Below are positions 33,912 to 42,785 of a stretch of 64,000 nt of DNA, in pieces (positions within the stretch are counted from its first letter, which is position 1; each line of letters begins with the position of its first letter). Source of the stretch: an uncultured Bacteroidales bacterium (lineage in GTDB: Bacteria > Bacteroidota > Bacteroidia > Bacteroidales > UBA11471); the NCBI GenBank assembly GCA_947589325.1, contig CANQAM010000002.1:103415-167414 (forward strand), in the 5' to 3' direction. The position numbers and the translations under genes are program-made. The notes under the pieces were generated by a model. That model was given only the letters and a program-made list of their open reading frames with translations, ran no database searches and had not been told where the DNA came from.

Positions 33912-34988
33912 ATGACGACACCCCCTAAACCCTCTGTACTCCTTATTTATACCGGCGGCACGATAGGCATGATACGCAATCCCGAAACGGGAGCGTTGGA
34001 GAGTTTCACGTTCGAGCATTTGTCGAAACATATCCCCGAATTGAAACAAATGGACTGCCTGATTTCTTCGGTGCAGTTCGAGCCGCCTATCGACTCTTCG
34101 AACATGGAGCCGGCGCTGTGGGTGGAGTTGGTGAAAATCATTCATGAAAATTATGACCGTTTCGACGGCTTCGTGGTGCTGCACGGGTCGGACACGATGG
34201 CTTACACGGCATCTGCCATGAGTTTCGCGCTCGAAAATCTCGCGAAGCCGGTCGTCTTTACCGGCAGCCAGTTGCCTATCGGCGTCTTGCGCACCGACGG
34301 AAAGGAAAATCTGATTACCGCCATCGAAATAGCGCACGCCAAGCGTCCCGACGGTACGCCTACGGTGCCCGAAGTGTGCATACTTTTCCAAGACCAATTG
34401 CTGCGGGGCAACCGTACGACGAAAGTGAATGCCGAGAATTTCAATGCATTCCGTTCGCCCAATTATGCCAACCTTGCCGACGTGGGCGTGCACATCAATT
34501 ACTACACCCGCCGCATACGCCGTCCCGATGCGAGCCTTCCCATGAAACCCCATTTTCTTTTCGATACCAACGTCGTGGTGCTGACGCTTTTTCCGGGCAT
34601 ACAGGAACGCATTGTTTCGGAAGTACTGAAAATGAAAGGTTTGAAGGCGATTATTCTAAAAACGTTCGGTACGGGAAATGCTCCGCAAAAAGAGTGGTTC
34701 ACCCGCGCCGTGCGGGAGGCGACCCGTCGCGGATTAGTGATTATCAATGTTACGCAGTGTCCGTCGGGGTCGGTCGAAATGGAGCGCTACGAAACGGGAC
34801 GGCAGCTGCTCGAAGCCGGCGTTACGAGCGGCTACGACACGACAGTGGAGGCTGCCGTTACGAAATTGATGTTTTTGCTGGGACACGGCTATTCGCCGGA
34901 GGAGGTACGACGGCAGATGAATATGTCGCTCGCCGGCGAGATAACGCTCGAATCGGATCGCCCCCTGCAACAAGACTCCCTTTCCTGA
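33912..34988 (+). CDS. ansA: L-asparaginase, type I (cytoplasmic)
   Basis: A 358-residue enzyme that hydrolyses asparagine to aspartate and ammonia. The first catalytic segment is LIYTGGTIGM (residues 11-20, nucleophile Thr in TGGT) and the second VVLHGSDTMAYT (88-99), where the usual Thr-Asp pair reads Ser-Asp. FTGSQLPIG and LKTFGTGNAP are also typical. There is no signal peptide, in line with the low-affinity cytoplasmic type. It stands alone with its own -7 box. Confidence 0.9.
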   Translation: MTTPPKPSVLLIYTGGTIGMIRNPETGALESFTFEHLSKHIPELKQMDCLISSVQFEPPIDSSNMEPALWVELVKIIHENYDRFDGFVVLHGSDTMAYTASAMSFALENLAKPVVFTGSQLPIGVLRTDGKENLITAIEIAHAKRPDGTPTVPEVCILFQDQLLRGNRTTKVNAENFNAFRSPNYANLADVGVHINYYTRRIRRPDASLPMKPHFLFDTNVVVLTLFPGIQERIVSEVLKMKGLKAIILKTFGTGNAPQKEWFTRAVREATRRGLVIINVTQCPSGSVEMERYETGRQLLEAGVTSGYDTTVEAAVTKLMFLLGHGYSPEEVRRQMNMSLAGEITLESDRPLQQDSLS

Positions 34989-35067
34989 AAAATTTTTTGT
35001 CTGCGGGCGGCGTATGCCGTTCGCCGTTTGATTGTCGGGCAGATGCGGAATCTGCCGCGTCGGCAGG

Positions 35068-35823
35068 CTATTCCGTATACTGTTCGAGGGTGAGGTTTTT
35101 TCCGTCGAAGCGGGCGTAGGAAAAATGATTTATCCAGTCGCCGAGTATCATCACGCGGCAGTCGCGGGCGAGCATGAGGTCGAGCATGATGTGGCGGTGC
35201 CCGAAAATGAAAAAGTCGATATGCGGCTGCGGGTGAGCGGCGGCATAGGCTTTGGCGTATTGTACGAGCGGCTCCTCGTTTTCACCCATGTAGGGAATGT
35301 CGTTGCCGTTCATGCGGCTGTGTGCCGACCAGCGGTGGGCGAAAGCCATTGTCCAGCGCGGGTGTATACCCGAATAGAGCCATTGGCAGAAGCGGCTGTG
35401 AAAAATCGCCTGTATCAGCCGGAAGGAGAAAGAGCGGCGCCCCACGTTGTCGCCGTGCGCCAAGTAGGCGGTGTTGCTGCCTAACGAAACGATGGCGGGC
35501 GATTGGTGTATGATGACGCCCAATTCGGCGGGCAGGTAGTCGAAAATCCAAATGTCGTGATTGCCGATGAACCAGTGTATTTCGACGCCGCTGTCGGAGA
35601 GTTCGGCGATTTTCCCGAAAAAGCGGGTGAAGCCGCGCGGCACCGTATATTTGTATTCGTACCAGTAGTCGAGCACATCGCCAAGCAAGTACAGTACGGC
35701 CACATCGTCTTTGATGCTGTCGAGCCAGCGCACCGCTTTGCGTTCGCGCTCGCGCTGTTCGGCAGGCGACAGCGATGCCATGCCCAAATGGAGGTCGGAG
35801 ATAAAATAGACGGAGGTGCCCAT
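35068..35823 (-). CDS. lpxH: UDP-2,3-diacylglucosamine diphosphatase (LpxH-type)
   Basis: A 251-residue metallophosphoesterase of lipid A synthesis that converts UDP-2,3-diacylglucosamine to lipid X at the inner face of the membrane. All metal ligands are visible: DLHLG (Asp10, His12), GDVLDYW (Asp49), GNHD (Asn88, His89), AHGD (His123) and FGHRH (about residues 206-210). It is the last gene of the envelope cluster, 12 nt after the MIP18-type gene. LpxH and the LpxI/LpxG alternatives are separable; this one has the LpxH-like layout. Confidence 0.88.
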   Translation of the reverse strand: MGTSVYFISDLHLGMASLSPAEQRERERKAVRWLDSIKDDVAVLYLLGDVLDYWYEYKYTVPRGFTRFFGKIAELSDSGVEIHWFIGNHDIWIFDYLPAELGVIIHQSPAIVSLGSNTAYLAHGDNVGRRSFSFRLIQAIFHSRFCQWLYSGIHPRWTMAFAHRWSAHSRMNGNDIPYMGENEEPLVQYAKAYAAAHPQPHIDFFIFGHRHIMLDLMLARDCRVMILGDWINHFSYARFDGKNLTLEQYTE

Positions 35824-35835
35824 GCCGGAGAGTTT

Positions 35836-36150
35836 TTAGAGAAAGCCGAGTTCGAGTTTCGCCTCCTCGCTCATCATGTCTTTATTCCATTCCGGCTCGA
35901 AAACGAGATTGACGGTGGCGGACTTCGCGCCCTCGATGCTTGCCACTTTCTGGCGCACGTCTTCGGCGATGAAGTCGGCGGCAGGGCAGTTGGGGGCGGT
36001 GAGCGTCATGTCGATGACGATGTTGGCGTCGTCGTCGACCTCGACTTTATAGATAAGTCCGAGATCATATACATTGACCGGAATTTCCGGGTCGTAAACG
36101 GTGCGCAGCATCTTTACGATTTTTTCTTCTATTTCGAGCGTGTTTGCCAT
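35836..36150 (-). CDS. MIP18/SufT-type metal-sulfur cluster assembly protein (DUF59)
   Basis: A 104-residue single-domain protein of the MIP18 family. The conserved opening TVYDPEIPVNVYDLGLIY (residues 17-34) and the reactive-Cys motif TAPNCPAADF (Cys55) are intact. Such proteins help insert iron-sulfur clusters into target enzymes. No other suf genes are near. It lies between the S4-domain gene (18 nt) and lpxH (12 nt). Confidence 0.88.
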   Translation of the reverse strand: MANTLEIEEKIVKMLRTVYDPEIPVNVYDLGLIYKVEVDDDANIVIDMTLTAPNCPAADFIAEDVRQKVASIEGAKSATVNLVFEPEWNKDMMSEEAKLELGFL

Positions 36151-36168
36151 GCCGTTGCGTTTTGAGGG

Positions 36169-36558
36169 TCAGTGCCGGTCGTTGCGTCCGCCGCTTCGTT
36201 TCGGGCGGTCGGCGCGTGCCGGTGTCGGACGTTTGGAGTCGGAGGCTTTGTTTCGTGCGCCGCCGCGTGTGCCGTGATGCGACGGACGGGCGTTCTCTTT
36301 TCCTTCGTTTTCGGCGGAAGCGGGACGGCGGAAAGGCTTGCGCACTTTCGCTTTCTTCGGTCGCTCGACAAACGATTGCGGATTGGCGCGCAGCGACTCG
36401 CCGTCGATGCGCACGGTGTCGCCCTCCGACACTTTCGTGCCCGGTACGGCTACTGTGCCGTTTACCGTTACGCGGGCGTCGTCGATGAGTTTGTCCGCTT
36501 CCCGACGGGAGCAGAAGCCGGCATCGCTGATGTATTTGTTTATGCGTACTTGCGCCAT
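36169..36558 (-). CDS. S4-domain RNA-binding protein with basic tail
   Basis: A 129-residue protein. Residues 1-55 form an S4 domain (VRINKYISDAGFCSRREADKL, then VTVNGTVAVPG) of the type found at the start of RluB/RluF pseudouridine synthases, but there is no catalytic domain. The remaining 70 residues are Lys/Arg/Gly/Ser-rich and probably disordered, suited to RNA binding. Short S4 proteins of this kind are common in Bacteroidota. It may be a stand-alone ribosome-binding protein or a synthase that lost its catalytic part; the even spacing to murI (10 nt) suggests an intact gene. Confidence 0.8.
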   Translation of the reverse strand: MAQVRINKYISDAGFCSRREADKLIDDARVTVNGTVAVPGTKVSEGDTVRIDGESLRANPQSFVERPKKAKVRKPFRRPASAENEGKENARPSHHGTRGGARNKASDSKRPTPARADRPKRSGGRNDRH

Positions 36559-36568
36559 AACGTTTCGT

Positions 36569-37414
36569 TTATTCCAAAGAGATGCGTGTCGCCGTGATTT
36601 TTTCTTTCAGAAACACCGACGCCGACGCCGTGAATTTCTCCGGCAGCTCGGTGGTGTAGAATGTGCATTCGCCCTTTTTCCGGCAGCGGCATTCCATTTC
36701 GGGGTGTCGTTGCAGGTAGTCTTTGAGGCTTTCGGCCACGATGTCGCCCTGTTCCAGCGCCGTTACGCCGGCGGGCAGGTAGCGGCGGATTTTCTCCGCC
36801 AGCAGCGGATAGTGCGTGCAGCCGAGTATGACGGTGTCGATAGCGGGTTCCTGCGCCATGAGTGCGCGGATATTTTTCTCGACGAAGTAATCGGTGCCCG
36901 GGCTGTCGTATTCGTTGTTTTCGACTAACGGCACCCATAGGGGGCAAGCCTCGCTGTATACGCGCACATAGGGAAAGAGCTTGCGTATTTCGAGGTCGTA
37001 GGAGTGCGATTGCACCGTCCCGACCGTTGCCAGCACGCCGACGTTTCCGCTATGGGTCATGTTGCCCACGATTTCGGCGGTGGGGCGTATCACGCCCAGT
37101 ACGCGCCGGTCGGGCGCTACGGCGGGCAGGTCGCGCATCTGTATGGTACGCAGGGCTTTTGCCGATGCCGTGTTGCAAGCGAGTATCACCAGCCGGCAGC
37201 CCATCGCAAACAGTTTGAGCACCGCCTGTCGCGTAAACTCATACACCACTTCGAACGACCGCGTGCCGTAGGGCGTGCGGGCATTGTCGCCCAAGTATAT
37301 GTAGTCGTACTCGGGCATCAGGCGGCGTATCTTTTCCAATATGGTAAGACCACCATACCCCGAATCGAAAATTCCGATAGGTCCGGCAAGGTGGTCTGTA
37401 ACAGGTTTCGGCAT
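36569..37414 (-). CDS. murI: Glutamate racemase
   Basis: A 281-residue enzyme that makes D-glutamate for peptidoglycan. It has the start FDSGYGGLTIL (Asp17-Ser18) and the two catalytic cysteines in ACNTASAKALR (Cys80) and LGCTHYPLL (Cys199), the standard pair for this family. It follows the ompH gene by 24 nt in the envelope cluster. The pairing ompH-murI is a usual Bacteroidales arrangement. Confidence 0.94.
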   Translation of the reverse strand: MPKPVTDHLAGPIGIFDSGYGGLTILEKIRRLMPEYDYIYLGDNARTPYGTRSFEVVYEFTRQAVLKLFAMGCRLVILACNTASAKALRTIQMRDLPAVAPDRRVLGVIRPTAEIVGNMTHSGNVGVLATVGTVQSHSYDLEIRKLFPYVRVYSEACPLWVPLVENNEYDSPGTDYFVEKNIRALMAQEPAIDTVILGCTHYPLLAEKIRRYLPAGVTALEQGDIVAESLKDYLQRHPEMECRCRKKGECTFYTTELPEKFTASASVFLKEKITATRISLE

Positions 37415-37438
37415 TACTCCCGAATTTTTTTCAACGGG

Positions 37439-37939
37439 TTATTTCAATCCCAGTTTGGCTTTTACTAACGGTGTGGCGTCGATAGCCTGTGCACCGGAGT
37501 ACATCAGAATGTTTACGTCGAAAATGAAAGTGAAGCCATTTTCTTCGCCCACGGCCTTTATCGCCGTACTCATTTTTTCCTGTATGGGAGCCATCAGTTT
37601 GTTCTGTTGCTCTTCGAGGTCGGAGGCTGCCACTTCGCGGAAATTCTGGATACGCTGCTGTATTTCCTGTATTTCCTGCATACGGCGTTGCTTGATGTTT
37701 TCGGGCATGGTTTCCTGAGCATCTACGAACTCTTTGTATTTTGCCGAAAATTCTTCCTGCATTTTTACGAACTCGGCTTCATACTGTTTTTGCAGAGCTT
37801 CCAACTGTTGCTCGGCAGTGGCTTTTTCAGGCATCAGATTGAATATTTCGACGGAATTTACTGTTCCGAATTTGAAATTCTGGGCAGCCAGTGTCATCGG
37901 CAGAGCCATCAAAGCGACAAGAAAAAGTTTTTTAATCAT
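37439..37939 (-). CDS. ompH: OmpH/Skp-type periplasmic chaperone (second)
   Basis: A 166-residue exported protein: a signal peptide (about 1-19, ending LAAQ), then the Skp layout of a short beta body (FGTVNSVEIFNLMPEKA), long coiled-coil arms (about 45-125, Glu/Gln/Lys-rich) and a return strand (FTFIFDVNILMY). It holds unfolded outer-membrane proteins for the BamA machine encoded upstream. It is shorter than, and diverged from, its neighbour at 38040. The 100-nt gap between them contains a possible extra promoter. Confidence 0.9.
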   Translation of the reverse strand: MIKKLFLVALMALPMTLAAQNFKFGTVNSVEIFNLMPEKATAEQQLEALQKQYEAEFVKMQEEFSAKYKEFVDAQETMPENIKQRRMQEIQEIQQRIQNFREVAASDLEEQQNKLMAPIQEKMSTAIKAVGEENGFTFIFDVNILMYSGAQAIDATPLVKAKLGLK

Positions 37940-38026
37940 GATATGATTTGTTTTTTTTAGTTTATAATCAAATGGTTATAATCGAAAGCCGTTTATATGC
38001 CGGATAAACGGCTTCAATTGTTAAGG

Positions 38027-38058
38027 CAAAAGTATAAATTTATTTTGAAAATCCCAAT
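38027..38058 (-). promoter_or_regulatory. Candidate internal promoter before the second ompH
   Basis: On the minus strand: TTG near 38055-38058, about 20 nt, TACTTTTG (38034-38027). It would start a transcript about 85 nt before the ompH start and overlaps the end of the first ompH gene. Confidence 0.45.
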
Positions 38059-38555
38059 TTCGCCAGCACTTCGTTGCTGATGTCGATGCGGGGCGAGGCA
38101 AAAATGATGTCGGCAGCCGATGCGCGGTCGATGACCATTTGGTAGCCTTTTCCTTCGGAAATGGATTTCACGGCTTCATATACATCGTCCTGTATAGGCT
38201 TCATCAGGCTTTCGCGTTTTTTGTAGAGTTCGCCTTCGGGACCGAAATACTTGCGGCGCAGGTCTTGCGTGGCTTTGTCTTCTTTCAAAATCTCCTCCTC
38301 TTTCTCTTTTTTCTGCGCATCGGTCAGAAAGACGGCATTCGATTGATACTCTTTGTACATATCCTCCACTTTCTGAGCTTGTGTGGTGATTTCTTTTTCC
38401 CAGCGGAGGGAAATTTGTTTCAGTTGTTCGTTTGCCATTTCATACGCCGGAATGTTTTTGAGGATATACTCCATGTCGATAAGGGCGAATTTCTGCGCCT
38501 GAACGCCGCCGGCTAAAGCCGTCAATACGAGCGACAAAAAAATGATCCGTTTCAT
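38040..38555 (-). CDS. ompH: OmpH/Skp-type periplasmic chaperone (first)
   Basis: A 171-residue Skp-like chaperone. The start chosen is the ATG at 38555, which opens a clean signal peptide (MKRIIFLSLVLTALAGGVQAQ); an upstream ATG at 38660 would overlap bamA. The strand KFALIDMEYILKNIPAY is followed by Lys/Glu-rich coiled-coil tentacles and a closing YQMVIDRASAADIIFASP. It sits 64 nt after bamA. Two successive Skp paralogues after bamA are typical for the order Bacteroidales. Confidence 0.92.
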   Translation of the reverse strand: MKRIIFLSLVLTALAGGVQAQKFALIDMEYILKNIPAYEMANEQLKQISLRWEKEITTQAQKVEDMYKEYQSNAVFLTDAQKKEKEEEILKEDKATQDLRRKYFGPEGELYKKRESLMKPIQDDVYEAVKSISEGKGYQMVIDRASAADIIFASPRIDISNEVLAKLGFSK

Positions 38556-38619
38556 ACGTTCTTTTTTTAGAGGTTTATATCTTGTCAAACAAATTCTTTT
38601 GCATTCGGGTTGCCAGAGG

Positions 38620-41286
38620 TTAAAATTCCTGTCCCAAGATGAAGTGGAGCTGGCTGCCACCGATTTCGCGACCGGGCATCGGGTGGTCGAATCCGTATCC
38701 CCAGTCGATACCCATCAATCCTATCATCGGGAGGAAAATGCGTATGCCCACGCCGGCCGACCGTTTAAGTTTGAAGGGGTTGATTTTTTTGACTTCGGTC
38801 CATGCGTTGCCCGCTTCGGCGAATGCCAGTGCATAGATGGTGGTCGATTCCTGCATCAGTATGGGGAAGTGAAATTCTATACCCAGACGGGCATAGGCGT
38901 AGCCTTCGGAGCCGTAGGGGGTGAGGGAGCCGTTTTCGTATCCGCGCAGGGCAATCGTTTCGGTCGCATAGTTGTACGACGAACCCGACATACCGTCGCC
39001 GCCCATATAGAAAGTTTCAAACGGCGATTTTTTGTATCGGTTGAACGAACCGAGTATTCCCAAGTCGAAACGCCCCATCATCACGAGCGTGTAATCGGTC
39101 TTTTCGTTCGGGCTGAACGAGGTGATGGGCAGATAGAATTTGCTGTTGAATTTCCATTTGTGGTATTCTATCCACCGGTACATTTTTTGTTGGTCTTCGG
39201 CTTTCGAGATGTCGAGTTTGGAATAGTCTATGTGGTCGAAGAGCGAGTAGGGCGGAGTAATCTGCAACGACAGAGCAAATTGCGAGCCGCGCCGCGTGTA
39301 AATAGGATTGTCGATAGAGCTGCGCGCCAGCGTGATTCCGAGCGTGATGCTGTGCGACGTTCCGTTTTGCATACGGAAGAGGTATTGCCAATCTTTCAGT
39401 TTGTAGAGCTGGTATCCCAAATCGACCGACAGGGTGAAGTAGTCGTCGGGCCACGTCAATCGCTTCCCGAGTCCAACGACTACGCCGAACATTTTGAGAC
39501 TCTTGTCGGGGTCTATGGCATAATCGTAATAGGACGATGAGGAAGAATTGCCGTAACCGTAGTAGGGGTCGTAATAGTTGAAGTAATTGTCGTTGTAGAA
39601 GTTGGTGCTTAAGGCTGTATTTTTGCTGTAATACAGCGAGAAGCTGAACGAGTTGGGGCGTTTGCCGCCGAACCACGGCTCCATGAACGAGAGGCTGTAT
39701 GACTGGTAATAGCGGGCGTTGGTTTGCGCACTGAGCGTCAAAGTTTGCCCGTCGCCTTGCGGTATGATGCCTTTATAGGTTTTCGGATTGAACAGATTGC
39801 GTATGGAGAAGTTCGTGAATTTCAGACTGATGCGTCCGATGATGCCGGTCTGCCCCCAACCTGCCGACAATTCTATCTGGTCATTGGCTTTCGATTCGAG
39901 AGCGTAGGTCAGATCGACCGTACCGTTTTCGATGTTCGGTTCAGGACGTATATCCATCGTTTCGGGATTGAAATGTCCCATGTTGGCGATTTCGCGTGCT
40001 GAACGCATCAGTTCCGAGCGGTTGAAAAGTTCGCCGGGCAGGGTGCGCAGCTCACGGCGCACCACGTGTTCGTATAGCCGGTCGTTGCCGGTAATGGTTA
40101 CTTTGTTGATGCGGGCTTGCGGACCCTCGAAAATAGAGAGTTCGAGGTCTATGGAGTCGTTTTCGATATTGGTTTCTATCGGAGTGATTTGGAAAAACAG
40201 ATACCCGTCGTCCATGTAAATGTTGGCTACGGCGTCCTCGTCGTCTTTCGTCCGTTCTCTCAACAGTTTTTGATTATAGATGTCGCCGGATTTCATGCGC
40301 AATACGCGGTTGAGCACATCGGTCGAATAGACGGAGTTGCCCACCCAGTCGATGTTGCGAATGAAGTATTGGTCGCCCTCTTCGAGGTTGATGTAGATGT
40401 CCACCGTCTTTTCGTCGTGCGGAACGACGCTGTCGGAGAGAATCACGGCATCGCGATAACCGTGTTCGTTGTATTTGTCGATGACCCGTTCGAGGTCGGC
40501 GGTGTACCGTTCGGGAACGAATTTTTTGGGGCGGAACAAGGTAGGGAGGTAAAAGCGCTGCGCTGTTTTTTTCATGGAGCGCCGCAGTTTGCGCGTCGAT
40601 AAGGTTTCGTTTCCGGAGAAGATGATTTTATGTATTTTGATTTTGGACTTCTTGTCGATGACGACATCGACGATGACTTGGTTTTCGTGGGCGAGGTCGT
40701 CTTTTTGATAAATTTCGACTTCGACATTTTTGAAACCTTTGTCTTCATAGTAGCGTTCGACGAGCTGTTTGGCACGGTCGAGCAGGTTGGGAGTTACCTG
40801 ATTGCCCTTTATCAAGCCGATGCGCTGCTCCAATTCTTCGCGGTCTGATTTTTTGATTCCCGAATAGTTTATTTGGGATATGCGCGGGCGCTGCTGTAAG
40901 GCGATGTTTAGCCAAACCTTGTCGGCTGTCTTTTTGGTGATGGATATGGAGACATCGGAAAAAAGCCCCTGCCGCCAAAAACGTTTGATGGCGGAGGTAA
41001 TGGCTTCGCCGGGAATTTCTATCGTTTCGCCGACAGAGAGACCGGAGTAGCCGATGATTACGAAGTCTTCGTAATTTTCGGTTGCGCCCGATACCGAGAT
41101 TCCCGCAATTTCATAACGGCGGGGAGTTGCCGAATAATCGATGGCGGGGGTGTATGACGTATCGACCGGAGCGGTGAAAGCGTCGTTTTGCGCCGATGCG
41201 CAGAACGGCGACAAAGCGAGTATCCATGCTCCTGCGCGGAGAATTTTTTTCAATAATGTCGAACGAAAATATCTCCCTTTCATCAT
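38620..41286 (-). CDS. bamA: Outer-membrane assembly factor BamA
   Basis: An 888-residue outer-membrane protein that inserts beta-barrel proteins. A signal peptide (to about residue 33, CASAQ) is followed by five POTRA domains (about 50-450) and the 16-strand barrel (about 460-888). The barrel contains the conserved strand text [18 protein letters not shown] and ends in an aromatic residue (HFILGQEF), the barrel recognition signal. A Tyr/Ser/Asn-rich insertion near residues 575-590 ([19 protein letters not shown] region) extends one extracellular loop. It overlaps uppS by 4 nt. Confidence 0.95.
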   Translation of the reverse strand: MMKGRYFRSTLLKKILRAGAWILALSPFCASAQNDAFTAPVDTSYTPAIDYSATPRRYEIAGISVSGATENYEDFVIIGYSGLSVGETIEIPGEAITSAIKRFWRQGLFSDVSISITKKTADKVWLNIALQQRPRISQINYSGIKKSDREELEQRIGLIKGNQVTPNLLDRAKQLVERYYEDKGFKNVEVEIYQKDDLAHENQVIVDVVIDKKSKIKIHKIIFSGNETLSTRKLRRSMKKTAQRFYLPTLFRPKKFVPERYTADLERVIDKYNEHGYRDAVILSDSVVPHDEKTVDIYINLEEGDQYFIRNIDWVGNSVYSTDVLNRVLRMKSGDIYNQKLLRERTKDDEDAVANIYMDDGYLFFQITPIETNIENDSIDLELSIFEGPQARINKVTITGNDRLYEHVVRRELRTLPGELFNRSELMRSAREIANMGHFNPETMDIRPEPNIENGTVDLTYALESKANDQIELSAGWGQTGIIGRISLKFTNFSIRNLFNPKTYKGIIPQGDGQTLTLSAQTNARYYQSYSLSFMEPWFGGKRPNSFSFSLYYSKNTALSTNFYNDNYFNYYDPYYGYGNSSSSSYYDYAIDPDKSLKMFGVVVGLGKRLTWPDDYFTLSVDLGYQLYKLKDWQYLFRMQNGTSHSITLGITLARSSIDNPIYTRRGSQFALSLQITPPYSLFDHIDYSKLDISKAEDQQKMYRWIEYHKWKFNSKFYLPITSFSPNEKTDYTLVMMGRFDLGILGSFNRYKKSPFETFYMGGDGMSGSSYNYATETIALRGYENGSLTPYGSEGYAYARLGIEFHFPILMQESTTIYALAFAEAGNAWTEVKKINPFKLKRSAGVGIRIFLPMIGLMGIDWGYGFDHPMPGREIGGSQLHFILGQEF

Positions 41287-42023
41287 AACAATTGTTCACT
41301 GGTTTTCCCGAATCGCCGTTCACGCGACTGGTAATCGTAAATAGCCCGATAGAGACTCTCTTCGTCGAAGTCGGGCCAGTATTGAGGCGTGAAATAGAGT
41401 TCGGCATAAGCAGCCTGCCACATCAGAAAATTGCTGATGCGGCACTCGCCGCCGGTGCGAATCAGCAGGTCGGGGTCGGGTATTGCCGCCGTTGTGAGGT
41501 GGGCAGAGATGTCGGCTTCGTCGATATCGTCGGCAGAGCGCTGCCCGTTTGCTGCCTCTTTTGCCAATTGCCGTGCTGCCCGCACCAGTTCCCAGCGGGA
41601 GGAGTAACTCAACGCTAAAACCAGTGTCAGTCCGGTATTGGCGGCGGTCTGATTCATGCAGTTGTCGAGCCGTTCGCGCACCTCTTTCGGCATGCGGTCG
41701 AGGTCGCCGATAGCAGTAAGACGCACGTTGTTTTTCATCAGGTCGGGCGTTTCTCTTTCGATAGCCATTACCATCAGAGCCATGAGTGCATCGACTTCGG
41801 CTTGCGGACGCGACCAGTTTTCCGTAGAAAAAGTATAGAGCGTGAGATAGCGAATGCCGATTTCGCCGGCTGCCCGTGTAACGGTGCGCACGGCTTCCAC
41901 GCCTTGCCGGTGCCCGAACGAACGCTCTTTTCCCTGCTCTTTTGCCCAGCGACCGTTCCCGTCCATGATAATGGCGATGTGCTGCGGCAGCCGGTTTTTA
42001 TCTATTTTGTCTGCAAGCGACAT
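41283..42023 (-). CDS. uppS: Isoprenyl transferase (undecaprenyl diphosphate synthase)
   Basis: A 246-residue cis-prenyltransferase that makes the C55 lipid carrier for peptidoglycan and O-antigen. The catalytic Asp lies in [15 protein letters not shown] (Asp21). The regions [13 protein letters not shown] (about 75-87) and the C-terminal [20 protein letters not shown] are diagnostic. It lies 9 nt after porG and overlaps bamA by 4 nt, so it must be cotranscribed with both. Confidence 0.95.
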   Translation of the reverse strand: MSLADKIDKNRLPQHIAIIMDGNGRWAKEQGKERSFGHRQGVEAVRTVTRAAGEIGIRYLTLYTFSTENWSRPQAEVDALMALMVMAIERETPDLMKNNVRLTAIGDLDRMPKEVRERLDNCMNQTAANTGLTLVLALSYSSRWELVRAARQLAKEAANGQRSADDIDEADISAHLTTAAIPDPDLLIRTGGECRISNFLMWQAAYAELYFTPQYWPDFDEESLYRAIYDYQSRERRFGKTSEQLL

Positions 42024-42032
42024 ATATTTTTA

Positions 42033-42701
42033 TTACAAGTTGTTACAAATCATTCCTTTGCGACCGATGTCGTACGATATGGTGAATATCGTGAGCGAAT
42101 ACCAGTCGGTGTTTTTGAAAATTTTGCTGGGAATGTGGTAGGGGTCTTTCAGCGCTTTTCCGTCGAGCTTGTCGCCCAACGTTTTGCGCATGGTAAACTC
42201 CAAACCGATATTCCAGCGCGTCCCGATTTTGTATTTCAGTCCGACCCCTAACGGAATGTTCAGATTGAAATACCCGTCGCCTTTACGGGGCACGGCGGTG
42301 AATCCGATGCCGGCGGTTATGTAGGGCGAAAAGCGGCGTGTCTCTTTGTAAGACTCGCCTACGCCGTACGAAAAGAAGTTGAACTCGGCTTGTGCGCCGA
42401 AGTCCAGCACTTGCCGGCTGAAACTGTATTTCAATCCGTCGGGAAACGCATAGCTCAACCCTTCGGTCGTTCCGCGCATCCGTGTGGTTGCGAAGTCGTA
42501 TTTTATCGCCCAGCGGTAATTGATATTCTGTCGGAATATCACACCGTAAGCCGCTCCCGGCTTATGAAACGGGTTCGTATTGGCATCGCCGACGTAGGCG
42601 CCTATTCCTGCCGCAGCGCCGATTTCGTACTTGTAGGCTTGCGCGTACGCATTGCCGGCAAGAAGCATCATCGGTATAATTATCGCGAAAAACTTTCTCA
42701 T
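42033..42701 (-). CDS. porG: PorG-like outer-membrane beta-barrel protein (DUF6089)
   Basis: A 222-residue exported beta-barrel protein: a signal peptide (1-20, NAYAQ), then eight or so amphipathic strands (YEIGAAAGIGAYVGDANTN, ALKYDFATTRMRG-like segments) and a distinctive C-terminus. In Porphyromonas gingivalis the type IX secretion component PorG is encoded immediately before uppS, bamA and two ompH genes, the same order as here. Context and the DUF6089-like N-terminus support PorG. It likely anchors the PorK/N ring complex to the outer membrane. Confidence 0.8.
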   Translation of the reverse strand: MRKFFAIIIPMMLLAGNAYAQAYKYEIGAAAGIGAYVGDANTNPFHKPGAAYGVIFRQNINYRWAIKYDFATTRMRGTTEGLSYAFPDGLKYSFSRQVLDFGAQAEFNFFSYGVGESYKETRRFSPYITAGIGFTAVPRKGDGYFNLNIPLGVGLKYKIGTRWNIGLEFTMRKTLGDKLDGKALKDPYHIPSKIFKNTDWYSLTIFTISYDIGRKGMICNNL

Positions 42702-42785
42702 TCTCTTTATTTTTCGTTACAGCCATTTATAAGAAAACGATGAAAGGTCGCGAAAAATTATTTGCGGACTTCACTATTTTTGCGG

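Noticed and set aside
36169-36558. Truncated pseudouridine synthase pseudogene
   Set aside because: Short S4-only proteins with basic tails are common in Bacteroidota and the gene is intact with regular spacing, so it is listed as a CDS.
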